A DNA stretch of 64,000 bases from Bacteroidales bacterium (lineage in GTDB: Bacteria; Bacteroidota; Bacteroidia; Bacteroidales; UBA932): the NCBI GenBank assembly GCA_016290415.1, contig JAEETP010000004.1, forward strand, positions 1 through 64,000, given 5' to 3'. A program made the translations under genes and the position numbers. The number at the start of each line of letters is the position of its first letter. Position 1 is the stretch's first letter. Positions 8,888 through 18,712 of the stretch are shown piece by piece. The notes beneath the pieces are model-generated. The model saw only the letters and a list, made by a program, of their open reading frames with translations. It ran no database searches and was not told where the DNA came from.

Positions 8888-10754
8888 ACAGAGTCTGATT
8901 GGATTTGCGCTGATTGGCGTAATACTGCTGGTATTCAGCTGGTATAACACAAAACAATTCGAAAAACAACAGAAGGCACGTATGGAGGCCGACTCCCTGG
9001 CAAGGGTAGAGGCCGCCAAATACCAAGAAGAAATTGCCGCACAGGAAATCACCTGGGAGGGGGACACCCTCCGGGAGGCTTCCGAAGATCAGCCACAGCT
9101 CTACAAGACCCAGAGTCTCAACGCTATGGCCTATGCCGGCGAAGAGAGCGTCGTATACCTTGAAAACGACAATATCAAGGTTGGCTTCACCACCCACGGC
9201 GGTCAGATAGACGAGGTGCTCATCAAAAAGTACTATAAGTACGACAGCACCGCCCTCTACCTTATGCCCAAGGGCTCCAGCAAGTTTGATATGGAGCTGG
9301 ATGCCGGCCAGTACATAAACACTACCGACTTCAACTATGTGGTGGCTTCGCAGAGCAGCGACAATGTCACGATGCGCCTCTATGTGGACGATGACTCCTA
9401 CATAGAGAACATCTATACTCTGCTCCCCGACAGCTACGACGTGGGCCTGCAGACCCGCTTTGTGGCTATGGACAGTATCATTCCCCGTTCATCTCTCAGC
9501 TACAAGGTGAACTGGACAATGGATATGCCGCGTCTTGAGAGAGGATACACAAACGAGAAAAACTACTCTTCGGTTGCGTTCCGCTATTCCGGCGCCGACA
9601 AAATCAAGCAGATTATGCTCCGCAAGGACTCCGGTCGCGAAGATCTGGCCGGCAGTGCCAGCTGGGTTGCATTCAAGCAGCAGTTCTTCTCTGCGATATT
9701 CTATGCTCCCGAAGGATTCTCCGGCGGAGACATCGCCGTAAAGGCCTATCCCGAGAGTGACCCGAATGAGCGTCTGTTCGCCGCCGGAGCCGACCTCACC
9801 GTGGAATACGGCACCCGCAGCGCCGACTTCTCCCGCAACTTCGAGTTCAATTTCACCCCCAACCACTATCCGGTGCTCAAGGGGTACGACCGCAAATATG
9901 ACAAGCTGCTTCCGCTGGGCGGCTGGCTCTCCGGCAGCATATGTAAGTATGTCATAATCCCGGTCTTCAACTGGCTAAGCAAATACTTTGACAGCTACGG
10001 TCTGATTATCCTCCTGCTCACCATCCTCATCAAGCTGGTCATCTCGCCCTTCACTATAAAGAGCTACGAGTCCACCGCCAAGATGAAGGTGCTGCAGCCC
10101 GAGATTCAGAAAATCAACGAGAAGTATCCCAAAGAGGCCGATGCAATGAAAAAGCAGCAGGCCACTATGGACCTGTATAAGAAGAGCGGAGTGAGTATGT
10201 TTGGCGGCTGCCTGCCCGTGCTGCTGCAGTTCCCCATACTGTATGCGATGTTCCGCTTCTTCCCGTCCAGTTTCGAGTTGCGTCAGCAGAGCTTCCTCTG
10301 GGCCCAGGACCTCAGTACCTACGATTCCATCCTGAACCTGCCGTTCAAGATACCTATGTACGGCAAGCACGTGTCTCTGTTCGCGCTGCTGATGGGCGTG
10401 TCTATGTTCATCTACTCCAAGATGACCGCCAGCAGCACCGCTGCCCAGAATCAGCAGATGCCCGGTATGCAGTTTATGACCGTGTGGTTTATGCCCATCT
10501 TTATGGTGCTGGTCTGCAACAGCTTCTCCGCAGGTTTGAACTACTATTACTTCCTCTCCAACCTGATTACCATTGCCCAGAACTGGGTCATCCGCAAGTG
10601 GGTTGTGAGCGAAGACAAACTCAAGGCGCAGATAGCCAAGAAGACGGCAGAGAACAACAGTAAGCCGGCCAAAAAGTCCAAGTTCCAGCAGCGGCTTGAA
10701 GAGGCCTACAAGATGCAGCAACAGCAGCAGAAACAACAGCAAAAACGCAAATAA
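8880..10754 (+). CDS. yidC: Membrane protein insertase YidC
   Basis: MNKQSLIGFALIGVILLVFSWYNTKQ; C-terminal 60KD_IMP region GGCLPVLLQFPILYAMFRFFPSSFELRQQ. Confidence 0.93.
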   Translation: MNKQSLIGFALIGVILLVFSWYNTKQFEKQQKARMEADSLARVEAAKYQEEIAAQEITWEGDTLREASEDQPQLYKTQSLNAMAYAGEESVVYLENDNIKVGFTTHGGQIDEVLIKKYYKYDSTALYLMPKGSSKFDMELDAGQYINTTDFNYVVASQSSDNVTMRLYVDDDSYIENIYTLLPDSYDVGLQTRFVAMDSIIPRSSLSYKVNWTMDMPRLERGYTNEKNYSSVAFRYSGADKIKQIMLRKDSGREDLAGSASWVAFKQQFFSAIFYAPEGFSGGDIAVKAYPESDPNERLFAAGADLTVEYGTRSADFSRNFEFNFTPNHYPVLKGYDRKYDKLLPLGGWLSGSICKYVIIPVFNWLSKYFDSYGLIILLLTILIKLVISPFTIKSYESTAKMKVLQPEIQKINEKYPKEADAMKKQQATMDLYKKSGVSMFGGCLPVLLQFPILYAMFRFFPSSFELRQQSFLWAQDLSTYDSILNLPFKIPMYGKHVSLFALLMGVSMFIYSKMTASSTAAQNQQMPGMQFMTVWFMPIFMVLVCNSFSAGLNYYYFLSNLITIAQNWVIRKWVVSEDKLKAQIAKKTAENNSKPAKKSKFQQRLEEAYKMQQQQQKQQQKRK

Positions 10755-11383
10755 TGGCAGTTGCCGACAATTTGTTAGAGCTACTTAAGGAAATACCGTC
10801 ATCAGTCTCTCTGGTGGCGGTTTCCAAGTTTAAGCCGGCCGAGGATATTATGGCGGCGTATGCTGCCGGCCAGCGGCGCTTTGGCGAGAACCGGCCCCAG
10901 GAACTGGCGGCCAAGGCTGTGGCGCTGCCCGCCGACATAGAGTGGCACTTCATAGGCCACCTTCAGACCAACAAGATCAAGTTTGTGCTGCCGTACGCCT
11001 CACTGATAGAGTCGGTGGATTCGCTGCACCTGCTGCAGGCCATTTCTGCCGCGGCGGTGGCGCAGGGCAGGCGAGTGGACTGCCTGCTGGAGGTACACGT
11101 GGCGGCAGAAGAGAGCAAGACGGGATTCACTCCCGACGAGGCTCTGGCCGTGGCAGCTTCGGCTGCCGACTATCCCGGCGTGCGTCTGCGCGGCATTATG
11201 GCTATGGCCACCAATACTTCTGACGAAGACCGCATCCGTGCCGACTTCCGCCGCGCCCGCGAAGTCCAAAAGGCCGCCGGCCTTCCCGAACTCTCTATGG
11301 GTATGAGCGGCGACTGGCGCATCGCCTGCGAAGAAGGCGCCACCATCATCCGCATCGGCAGCGCCATTTTCGGTGCTAGATAA
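10754..11383 (+). CDS. YggS/PLPBP-family pyridoxal-phosphate homeostasis protein, intact copy
   Basis: LVAVSKFKPAEDI; RRFGENRPQEL; EWHFIGHLQTNKIK; GMSGDWRIACEEGATIIRIGSAIFGAR. Confidence 0.93.
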   Translation: MAVADNLLELLKEIPSSVSLVAVSKFKPAEDIMAAYAAGQRRFGENRPQELAAKAVALPADIEWHFIGHLQTNKIKFVLPYASLIESVDSLHLLQAISAAAVAQGRRVDCLLEVHVAAEESKTGFTPDEALAVAASAADYPGVRLRGIMAMATNTSDEDRIRADFRRAREVQKAAGLPELSMGMSGDWRIACEEGATIIRIGSAIFGAR

Positions 11384-11410
11384 CATTAGCAGCGGCTGAT
11401 TTTTTTAATT

Positions 11411-12043
11411 ATGAGTAAGTTAAGTAACGTAATCTCCATTATTGCCGTTTTTGCTTTTTTATCAATTGTGGCTTCCTGCAAGAGCGATTTCACTAGAGAA
11501 GCTATAGCACGACAGTTGGAACTGTATCCCGAGTCAAGGGTACAGGATATTTATAAGTATTTCTGTCAAGATAATTTGGGTCCTGGTCACATGATTGCTA
11601 ATTATGAAGGGGCTAAATACTACCTGGAGGCCGAACTACAAGAATATAGACAAGACTTGGAGGCTGGCTTATATGAAAGGCCGGCGATGAGATATATGCC
11701 AGTCGGAGACAATGGTAATTATATTAGAGTGGACTTATCTGTTGTTCTTGATAGTATTGTTGATCCTGATACCCTACTGAACGCATTCGTTAGAAGTGCC
11801 AATGAGGGTATTACTCTTTCAGAGGAACGCTGGAATGATAAATGGGGTGAAATATCGGACATCATTCGGCGCTATTACTCGGACATCCCAGATGCTTCTG
11901 CCGATCTTGTCAAAATAGATTCCTTGATGGCCGGTGGTCATTTCATTTTCCACCACAGTAAAGAGTATGAGGATGCATATCATCCTCATTATCGAATTGT
12001 TTCCCGAGATATTTTTATTGATGAGATTCAAGACAAGTTATAA
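11411..12043 (+). CDS. Hypothetical lipoprotein
   Basis: Signal peptide with lipobox SIVASC; no recognised domain. Confidence 0.5.
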   Translation: MSKLSNVISIIAVFAFLSIVASCKSDFTREAIARQLELYPESRVQDIYKYFCQDNLGPGHMIANYEGAKYYLEAELQEYRQDLEAGLYERPAMRYMPVGDNGNYIRVDLSVVLDSIVDPDTLLNAFVRSANEGITLSEERWNDKWGEISDIIRRYYSDIPDASADLVKIDSLMAGGHFIFHHSKEYEDAYHPHYRIVSRDIFIDEIQDKL

Positions 12044-12174
12044 TCTTTTTTGAAAAATTTGGAGATTATAATAATCGTCATTATCTTTACATAAACGATA
12101 TAGTAAACCATCATACGACAATGAATAAGTAGTGACAATATATATTGATAATGACACTTTTTTTTAGTCCTCCT

Positions 12175-12192
12175 TACTTAACTAGTTAAGTA
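12175..12192. promoter_or_regulatory. 18-bp perfect palindrome upstream of PUL, candidate operator
   Basis: TACTTAACTAGTTAAGTA about 60 bp before the ATG at 12253. Confidence 0.4.
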
Positions 12193-12252
12193 GATAACAT
12201 AATAACTAAATAACATAAATCTTATCTATTAATTTTTTAATCAATCATCATT

Positions 12253-13452
12253 ATGAAGAAATTACTTGTTGTTTTTTCACTTCTTGCATTTGTGACACTT
12301 GCACTGGTGGGGTGTAACAAACCTACACCTGAACCTGACCCTGTTCCTGATGAATTTGACTATGCTGCTGCTGTTACCACTCTTTCACAGAAAGTAGCAG
12401 AAATCAACAATCTTCTTGATGGTGCCGTTGTAGGTGAAAAGAAAGGGAATTATCCCCAGAGTGCTGTTGATGCCCTTCAGAGTGCACTCACAACTCTCGA
12501 AGCATCGGTTGCTAATTTCCAGGCAAAGAAAGGCGATCAGAAAGCACTTGATGCTGCTGTAAAGGCTGCAACTGACGCTATTTCTGCATTCAAGGATGCA
12601 CAACTTAAAGAGGATGTTCCATTCCAAAGTAAAGCCGGATATGTATGGGTAGATAATTCGACATCAGAATCTAGCTACATAGACTTCGGTAATAACCCGG
12701 AATTTATTAATTTTGGTCAGCCTAACGCACAGACCGATCATACTTTCACCTTTACGGTCGACCTGGAGGTCTATCTTCCTGCATGGCCGGATGCCTGCTG
12801 GCAATCAGTCCTCTTTGCTTCCACTGAAGGTGGCGTAGACAATGGCGGCGGTTGGGGTACTAACGAGTATGACAACGGAAAGTATCGTTGGGTAATTATT
12901 GATGAGAAAACAGATGGTGGTAGAAACTGGTGTGAAGAAGAGTATCGTTTCGGAGATGACCGTGATATGAGAAATGACTTTGCCGGAGGATGGCATCACA
13001 TCTGCATGACCTATCGCGACAAAGGCGTTCCGGGTAAAGGTGATCATATGAATATGTTCTTCGATGGCACACGTAACTGTGGTAAGAATCGTAATGATAG
13101 TAATATTGCCGGTTATTCCGCATCAAATGCTGGTATAACTCATATGTTCGCATTTGCACGTACTCCGAATGATCTCACACCGGAAGGTGCTGCAACCCCT
13201 AAAGGTGGCTGGTGCAACCCTGGTGGTTCAATCAGAAACCTCCATCTCTGGAGTAGAATTCTTACCAATGATGAGATTGCTGACCTTGCTGCAGGTGTAA
13301 TGGAAGTTACTGCTGAGTCAGAGGGTCTTGTTGCTGGCTGGACCTTTACGGAAACTGTTGAGAATGATCAGGATATCAAGGATATCACAGGTAAGTTCTC
13401 GGCTAAACTTTGTGGCCCTAACGCAAAAATCATAGAGGGAAAACTTCAATAA
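12253..13452 (+). CDS. Lipoprotein with FIVAR-like helical segment and LamG/concanavalin-like domain
   Basis: Lipobox ALVGC; YPQSAVDALQSALTTLEASVANFQ; WHHICMTYRDK, LHLWSRILTNDEIADLAAG. Confidence 0.7.
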   Translation: MKKLLVVFSLLAFVTLALVGCNKPTPEPDPVPDEFDYAAAVTTLSQKVAEINNLLDGAVVGEKKGNYPQSAVDALQSALTTLEASVANFQAKKGDQKALDAAVKAATDAISAFKDAQLKEDVPFQSKAGYVWVDNSTSESSYIDFGNNPEFINFGQPNAQTDHTFTFTVDLEVYLPAWPDACWQSVLFASTEGGVDNGGGWGTNEYDNGKYRWVIIDEKTDGGRNWCEEEYRFGDDRDMRNDFAGGWHHICMTYRDKGVPGKGDHMNMFFDGTRNCGKNRNDSNIAGYSASNAGITHMFAFARTPNDLTPEGAATPKGGWCNPGGSIRNLHLWSRILTNDEIADLAAGVMEVTAESEGLVAGWTFTETVENDQDIKDITGKFSAKLCGPNAKIIEGKLQ

Positions 13453-13512
13453 GCTTTAGTATTTTTTTAGTTGGCTATTTAGGGGGCGGGTGAAATGCCC
13501 GCCCTTTTAATT

Positions 13513-14532
13513 ATGAAAGGGAAAATTACTTTACAGGATATTGCAGATAAACTGGGAGTTTCCAAGACAGTTGTCTCTTGGGTGCTTTCCGGGCAAGGAG
13601 ACTCAAAACACATTAGCAAGGAGACCCAAACTAGAATTCTTGAGAAAGCAAGGGAACTAAACTTTACCCCAAATTATCTTGCAAGAAGTCTGAATACAGG
13701 AAATACTCACACCCTCGGTCTTATTTTCCCATCAATTTCTGACCCATTTTATGCAAGCATCGCCAGGCACGTATCAATCTATGCAAATAAACGTGGATAT
13801 ACGCTAATGGTTGGTAGTTCCAGGTCTGACGGTAACATGGAGGATGCTCTCATAAGGATGATGAGAAATAAAAAGGTTGACGGAATCATGTTGGCTACGA
13901 TGAAGAGGTCAAGGGTTGAGATTGACAGAATGATTGAAGATAATTTTCCATTTGTATTATATGACCGTTACTATCCCGAACTGGATTCAAACTATGTCAT
14001 AATTCAGAATGAGGAGACATCATATCAACTTACCAAGCATCTTATCTCAAAAGGATTGAAGAACATTGCTTTTTTCATGGCCAATGCACATCTGACTACT
14101 ATTCATCAGCGATACCTTGGATATAAGAGAGCATTGAACGAAGCCGGATTGGAACCAAATCCGGAGTTGGTGGTCAGCATCAACATTAGTACTTATATGG
14201 ACGATTTCGCGGCAGCGATGAAGTATATCCATGATTCGAAAATCCCTGTCGATGGATATGTATTCTCATCAGCTCTGTTCGTCCTCGAGGCAGTGGAGTT
14301 CTTCAAAAGCCACGGCATGGATATTCAAAATGGACGGCATATCGCATGTTTCCATGCATCAAGAGAACTAAAGTACATTGTTCCGGAGATGAGTTCTGCT
14401 AAGATACCTACCGATAAAATGGGTATTCATCTTGTTGATATCATGGTTGATGATCTTTCTTTAAGAAAGTCTGGGGCCGATGTCATTCATTATGTTCACG
14501 AAGAGTTGCCTTGTGAACTAGAGCTGAATTAA
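13513..14532 (+). CDS. LacI-family transcriptional regulator
   Basis: N-terminal HTH ITLQDIADKLGVSKTVVSWVLSGQG; periplasmic-binding-like sensor domain. Confidence 0.9.
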   Translation: MKGKITLQDIADKLGVSKTVVSWVLSGQGDSKHISKETQTRILEKARELNFTPNYLARSLNTGNTHTLGLIFPSISDPFYASIARHVSIYANKRGYTLMVGSSRSDGNMEDALIRMMRNKKVDGIMLATMKRSRVEIDRMIEDNFPFVLYDRYYPELDSNYVIIQNEETSYQLTKHLISKGLKNIAFFMANAHLTTIHQRYLGYKRALNEAGLEPNPELVVSINISTYMDDFAAAMKYIHDSKIPVDGYVFSSALFVLEAVEFFKSHGMDIQNGRHIACFHASRELKYIVPEMSSAKIPTDKMGIHLVDIMVDDLSLRKSGADVIHYVHEELPCELELN

Positions 14533-14561
14533 TAGGAATAACAGAATAAATAGGAATAACC

Positions 14562-16766
14562 GTGAGTCGTCGACTATTATATGTAGTCGCTTTACTTCTG
14601 TGTATTGTCAGCTGTAGAGAGACGCCGAATTACACTGATAGTGTTCTGCCGTCAGTAGGTACGGCATACAATGGCCATACCTTTCCGGGTGCGATTCTTC
14701 CTTTCGGAATGGTTTCTGCCAGCCCGGAGACAGGGGTTGGCGATTGGCAGCATTGTTCTGGCTATCATTATGACGATTCATCCATAATTGGCTTTGCTCA
14801 GACACACATGAGTGGTACTGGAGCCAATGACATGGGCGACATTCTTCTGCAGCCCGTCACAGGTGCCCCGAAGTTTGAGGAGGGTAGTCTTGAGAATCCA
14901 GATTCCGGATATAGGTCGAGGTTTTCTCACGCCTCAGAGGTGATACACCCTGGGTACTATTCAGTTAATCTCGACGACTACAAAGTGAATTGCGAGGTTA
15001 CTGTGACAGATAGATGTGCTTTCTATCGTTTCACTTATCCTAAAGCACTGGAGGCAGGCATAATTTTCGACATGATGCATGGCAATGACAGTGGCGTTCG
15101 TGATTGTATGATCACCTACGTTGATGATCGAACCGTCACGGGGTATCGCCGTTCATGTGGATTCGTTTCAGACCACACCTATTATTTTTGTGCAAAGTTT
15201 TCCCAACCTATAATTGATACAATCGCTGCCTATCCCGGGAAATTATATGTGAAACTTAACCCAGGCAAGAGGGTTATGGTCAAATTGGGCCTTTCGACTG
15301 TTAGCTCTGAAGCGGCAAAGGTAAATCTTGATGCTGAAATTGCTGGTTGGAACTTCGAAAAGGTTGTCAAGGTAGCTGACAAGAAATGGAACGATCAACT
15401 TTCAAAAATTAATGCCCAATTTGCAAACGATGACGATAAGAAAGTTTTCTATACAGCATTATATCACAGTCTAATAGTCCCTAACCTTATCACAGATGTA
15501 GATGGTAAATATTTAGGCTGGGATAAGCAAATTCATAAGAGTGAAATCGCTCTCTACACGAACTTCTCTCTTTGGGACACATATAGAGCGGTTCATCCGC
15601 TTTATAACATTATCTGTCCGGAGCAGAACGTTGGCTTCATTAACTCTATGCTTGAACGATACAAGCAAATAGGTTCACTCCCAATTAACGAGTATGGAAC
15701 CTGTGAGACTTATTGTATGATTGGTTATCATGCTATTCCTGTGATTGCAGATGCTATTCTTCAGGATATGACTGGTTTCGATTGGGAATTGGCGTACAGG
15801 GCAATGCTTGATATAGCAAATGATGAGCATAGAGGGGTCGGTTACTACAAGAATCTTGGTTATATCCCTTCTGAACTTGAGAATAACTCTGTCTCCAAGG
15901 TGTTGGAGTATGCCTATGATGATTGGTGCATATCAGAGGTCGCCAAGAAACTTGGGAAAAACAAGGATGCAACTGAATTTTCAAAACGTGCACAGAATTA
16001 TAAAAACATATTTGACGTAGAATCAGGTGGTTTCACCCGAGGACGTTATGCCGACGGAAGCTGGAAAACGCCATTTGATCCGTTTAAGACATCAGGCTTG
16101 GGGAACGACGACTATACGGAGGGTAATGCCTGGCAGTATACATTCTATGCCCCGCAAGATATGACAACGTATGTTGAGATGAATGGTGGCGCAGAGATGT
16201 TCGCTTCAAAACTTGATACTATGTTCTTAACACCGCTTGATCCAAAGTATAACAGTGTACCTGATGTGTCGGGCCTTATTGGTCAGTATGCGCATGGCAA
16301 TGAGCCGAGTCATCATACTGCTTACTTATATAACTTCGCCGGTAAGCCTTGGAAGACACAGCAGATGGTTGCCCGCATACGTAAAGAGATGTACTCTTCG
16401 CAACCGGATGGCCTATGTGGAAATGATGACTGTGGCCAGATGTCTGCCTGGTATGTTTTCAGTGTACTTGGCTTTTATCCGGTTACTCCAGGTGCCGGTT
16501 ATTTCGTAATTGGTGCGCCAGCCGTTAAGGAGGCATCTATTGTGATGCCAAACGGCAGAACTTTCACTGTGTCTGCACCAAACTATAATGAAGACAACAT
16601 TTATATTCAAAGTGTAAAACTCAACGGAGAGCCTTATTATAATTCTTTCTTATCGCTGGCAGATATCAAAGAAGGGGCAGATGTTGAGTTTATAATGGGA
16701 AGTGAGCCTAATGCTGATTGGGGACAGGCTAAAGAAAACTGGCCGGTATCATTAATTGAATACTAG
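14562..16766 (+). CDS. GH92 family glycoside hydrolase (alpha-mannosidase type), GTG start
   Basis: GHTFPGAILPFGMVSASPETG; FSLWDTYRAVHPLYN; GNEPSHHTAYLYNFAGKPWKTQ; GLCGNDDCGQMSAWYVFSVLGFYPV. Confidence 0.93.
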   Translation: MSRRLLYVVALLLCIVSCRETPNYTDSVLPSVGTAYNGHTFPGAILPFGMVSASPETGVGDWQHCSGYHYDDSSIIGFAQTHMSGTGANDMGDILLQPVTGAPKFEEGSLENPDSGYRSRFSHASEVIHPGYYSVNLDDYKVNCEVTVTDRCAFYRFTYPKALEAGIIFDMMHGNDSGVRDCMITYVDDRTVTGYRRSCGFVSDHTYYFCAKFSQPIIDTIAAYPGKLYVKLNPGKRVMVKLGLSTVSSEAAKVNLDAEIAGWNFEKVVKVADKKWNDQLSKINAQFANDDDKKVFYTALYHSLIVPNLITDVDGKYLGWDKQIHKSEIALYTNFSLWDTYRAVHPLYNIICPEQNVGFINSMLERYKQIGSLPINEYGTCETYCMIGYHAIPVIADAILQDMTGFDWELAYRAMLDIANDEHRGVGYYKNLGYIPSELENNSVSKVLEYAYDDWCISEVAKKLGKNKDATEFSKRAQNYKNIFDVESGGFTRGRYADGSWKTPFDPFKTSGLGNDDYTEGNAWQYTFYAPQDMTTYVEMNGGAEMFASKLDTMFLTPLDPKYNSVPDVSGLIGQYAHGNEPSHHTAYLYNFAGKPWKTQQMVARIRKEMYSSQPDGLCGNDDCGQMSAWYVFSVLGFYPVTPGAGYFVIGAPAVKEASIVMPNGRTFTVSAPNYNEDNIYIQSVKLNGEPYYNSFLSLADIKEGADVEFIMGSEPNADWGQAKENWPVSLIEY

Positions 16767-16792
16767 AATCATTACTCTTGAAGGTCCTCGTT

Positions 16793-18682
16793 ATGAAAAT
16801 ATCCAAACTTATAATAATGATGGTGTGCGCAAGTGCCGCTGCTGCATGCCAACCGATAGAAGAAGATCCTGTTACTCCTTCTGATGAAACATACCATGTA
16901 GATGATGGTGTTTGGCCGGCGGTTGAGACTCGTGAGAATGGCAATGTCGTTCCGTATATCTCCAGTATGCCTTCAAGTTATTGGAATGTTACCGGTGTCA
17001 TTTGGTCATCAACCCAGAACCAACTTGATAAAGACTCTGCCACTGGTACAGGTCTTCGTAATCACGTTCTTTTCCAATCACTCGTCGGCCTTTCAAACCG
17101 TGCTCTTCAGGAAGGGACGAACGATATAGTCCTCTGGGGATATTCATCGTCTGAAGGCGCCTCTTATAAAGTCGCACATGACTGGCTTGATGCGCAGGAT
17201 ATCAGATGTCTTGGCGAAGTTAATCCTCTTCAACTTGCACTTAAGGGTGAGAATGAGGAAGGTTCTCTCCGAAAGTTAATCGAAGGCTATGTCTTAACAG
17301 ATCTGGAGGGTAACCAGGAGTCGATATCAGTTGCAACAGTTGCAGCCCATGTGTTCAATGCCATTATCGTGGATGAGGTAGACGAGCATTACTTCAAGGA
17401 TGCCGGCTTTAAGATGTTGTACGACTGCCGTAAAAAGAATCTTAAAGACGCCTGGACAGCATTCAAGGATAAGTGCAACAATCAAGCTTTAATAATGATA
17501 CCGGTTTGGATGGGCGAACTTCGAGGATATGCTATCGAACATGGCCTGTTCTGTTTCAATATCCTTCCAGAGCGAGAATTTAAAGGTAAAACCAACATGA
17601 TTCTTTTCAGGGAGGTCAACGGCTGGCTTGCTCCCAACTCTCCGATATATGGCGCATCGAATTATGATGAAGGAGAAACGGATCTGGTGATTTCAAGATT
17701 TGGTAATAACTGGGTGCCCCTTGACTGGGGGTACAACACCGGTATCACTTCACTCTGCTACCCTGAGCGTAAGAAGTCCGTCAAGTATGGAGGATATAAT
17801 CCGCTTGCTATTGATTACTCAATTACTGATGACTATGATTTCGTGAATTTCTATCTATCTGATGGAGATAACGTTCAGTGGGAGCTCAAGGATTTCTACG
17901 GGGAATGGTATAATAATAAATATGCACAGTCGACCAAGACTGCTTTTGGCATGTCAGTCGGTCAGCTTGCCATGTTCAATCCCGATTGGCTACAGAAACT
18001 GTTCAACGAGCAGAAGCGTGGTTGTTCTGTGTTCGATCGCGGAAGCTACTATTTTATCGATTACCTTGGAGAAAAAAAGAATCGTCAGGAGGTACTTTGG
18101 CAGATGGCGCAAGAAACTGCTATGCAGATGCGAGCTGCCAATGTGAGAATTCTGGCAACCGTAAGTTGGGACTCAACTGACAGTAAGGCCTCCAGAGAAG
18201 GATACCAGGCGATGATCGATGCCAACGATCAGCTTGATGCAATTTTTACAATAGCGTACAACCCATATCCTGATTCGTCAGAAGATATACAGTGGTTCAG
18301 CAATCGTAATGGAATCGATATACCAGTAATCAGAACGACATATGCTATTTGGAACCTTGGTGATCATAATGATCTTGACCAGGGTACACCGGCATACATT
18401 GCCCAAAAACTTAACCAACATAAGAATCAATTTAATCTTATATGCCTTCATAGCTGGAGCAAATTCAGGGACATTGGTACAAGTCCTAACACCTTGGGGG
18501 AGAACATTCCAAATCAGGATGATTATTCATTTGGAGCCTGTATTCATTCATCCGGAGCAGCGGAGCTATGCATTAAAAGGCTTGATGACAAGTTTAAGGT
18601 AGTCAGTCTTGAAGAACTCGTATGGCGTATCAGGATGAAATATCGCCCGGATCAGACTAAACAATTACTTGGATTGAAATAG
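16793..18682 (+). CDS. GxGYxYP-like putative glycoside hydrolase lipoprotein, copy 1
   Basis: Lipobox AAAAC; NFYLSDGDNVQW motif; C-terminal WRIRMKYRPDQTKQLLGL; paralog at 24600. ORF track extends to an ATG at 16778. Confidence 0.6.
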   Translation: MKISKLIIMMVCASAAAACQPIEEDPVTPSDETYHVDDGVWPAVETRENGNVVPYISSMPSSYWNVTGVIWSSTQNQLDKDSATGTGLRNHVLFQSLVGLSNRALQEGTNDIVLWGYSSSEGASYKVAHDWLDAQDIRCLGEVNPLQLALKGENEEGSLRKLIEGYVLTDLEGNQESISVATVAAHVFNAIIVDEVDEHYFKDAGFKMLYDCRKKNLKDAWTAFKDKCNNQALIMIPVWMGELRGYAIEHGLFCFNILPEREFKGKTNMILFREVNGWLAPNSPIYGASNYDEGETDLVISRFGNNWVPLDWGYNTGITSLCYPERKKSVKYGGYNPLAIDYSITDDYDFVNFYLSDGDNVQWELKDFYGEWYNNKYAQSTKTAFGMSVGQLAMFNPDWLQKLFNEQKRGCSVFDRGSYYFIDYLGEKKNRQEVLWQMAQETAMQMRAANVRILATVSWDSTDSKASREGYQAMIDANDQLDAIFTIAYNPYPDSSEDIQWFSNRNGIDIPVIRTTYAIWNLGDHNDLDQGTPAYIAQKLNQHKNQFNLICLHSWSKFRDIGTSPNTLGENIPNQDDYSFGACIHSSGAAELCIKRLDDKFKVVSLEELVWRIRMKYRPDQTKQLLGLK

Positions 18683-18712
18683 ATAATCAACAAATAATAC
18701 ACTAATATCATT

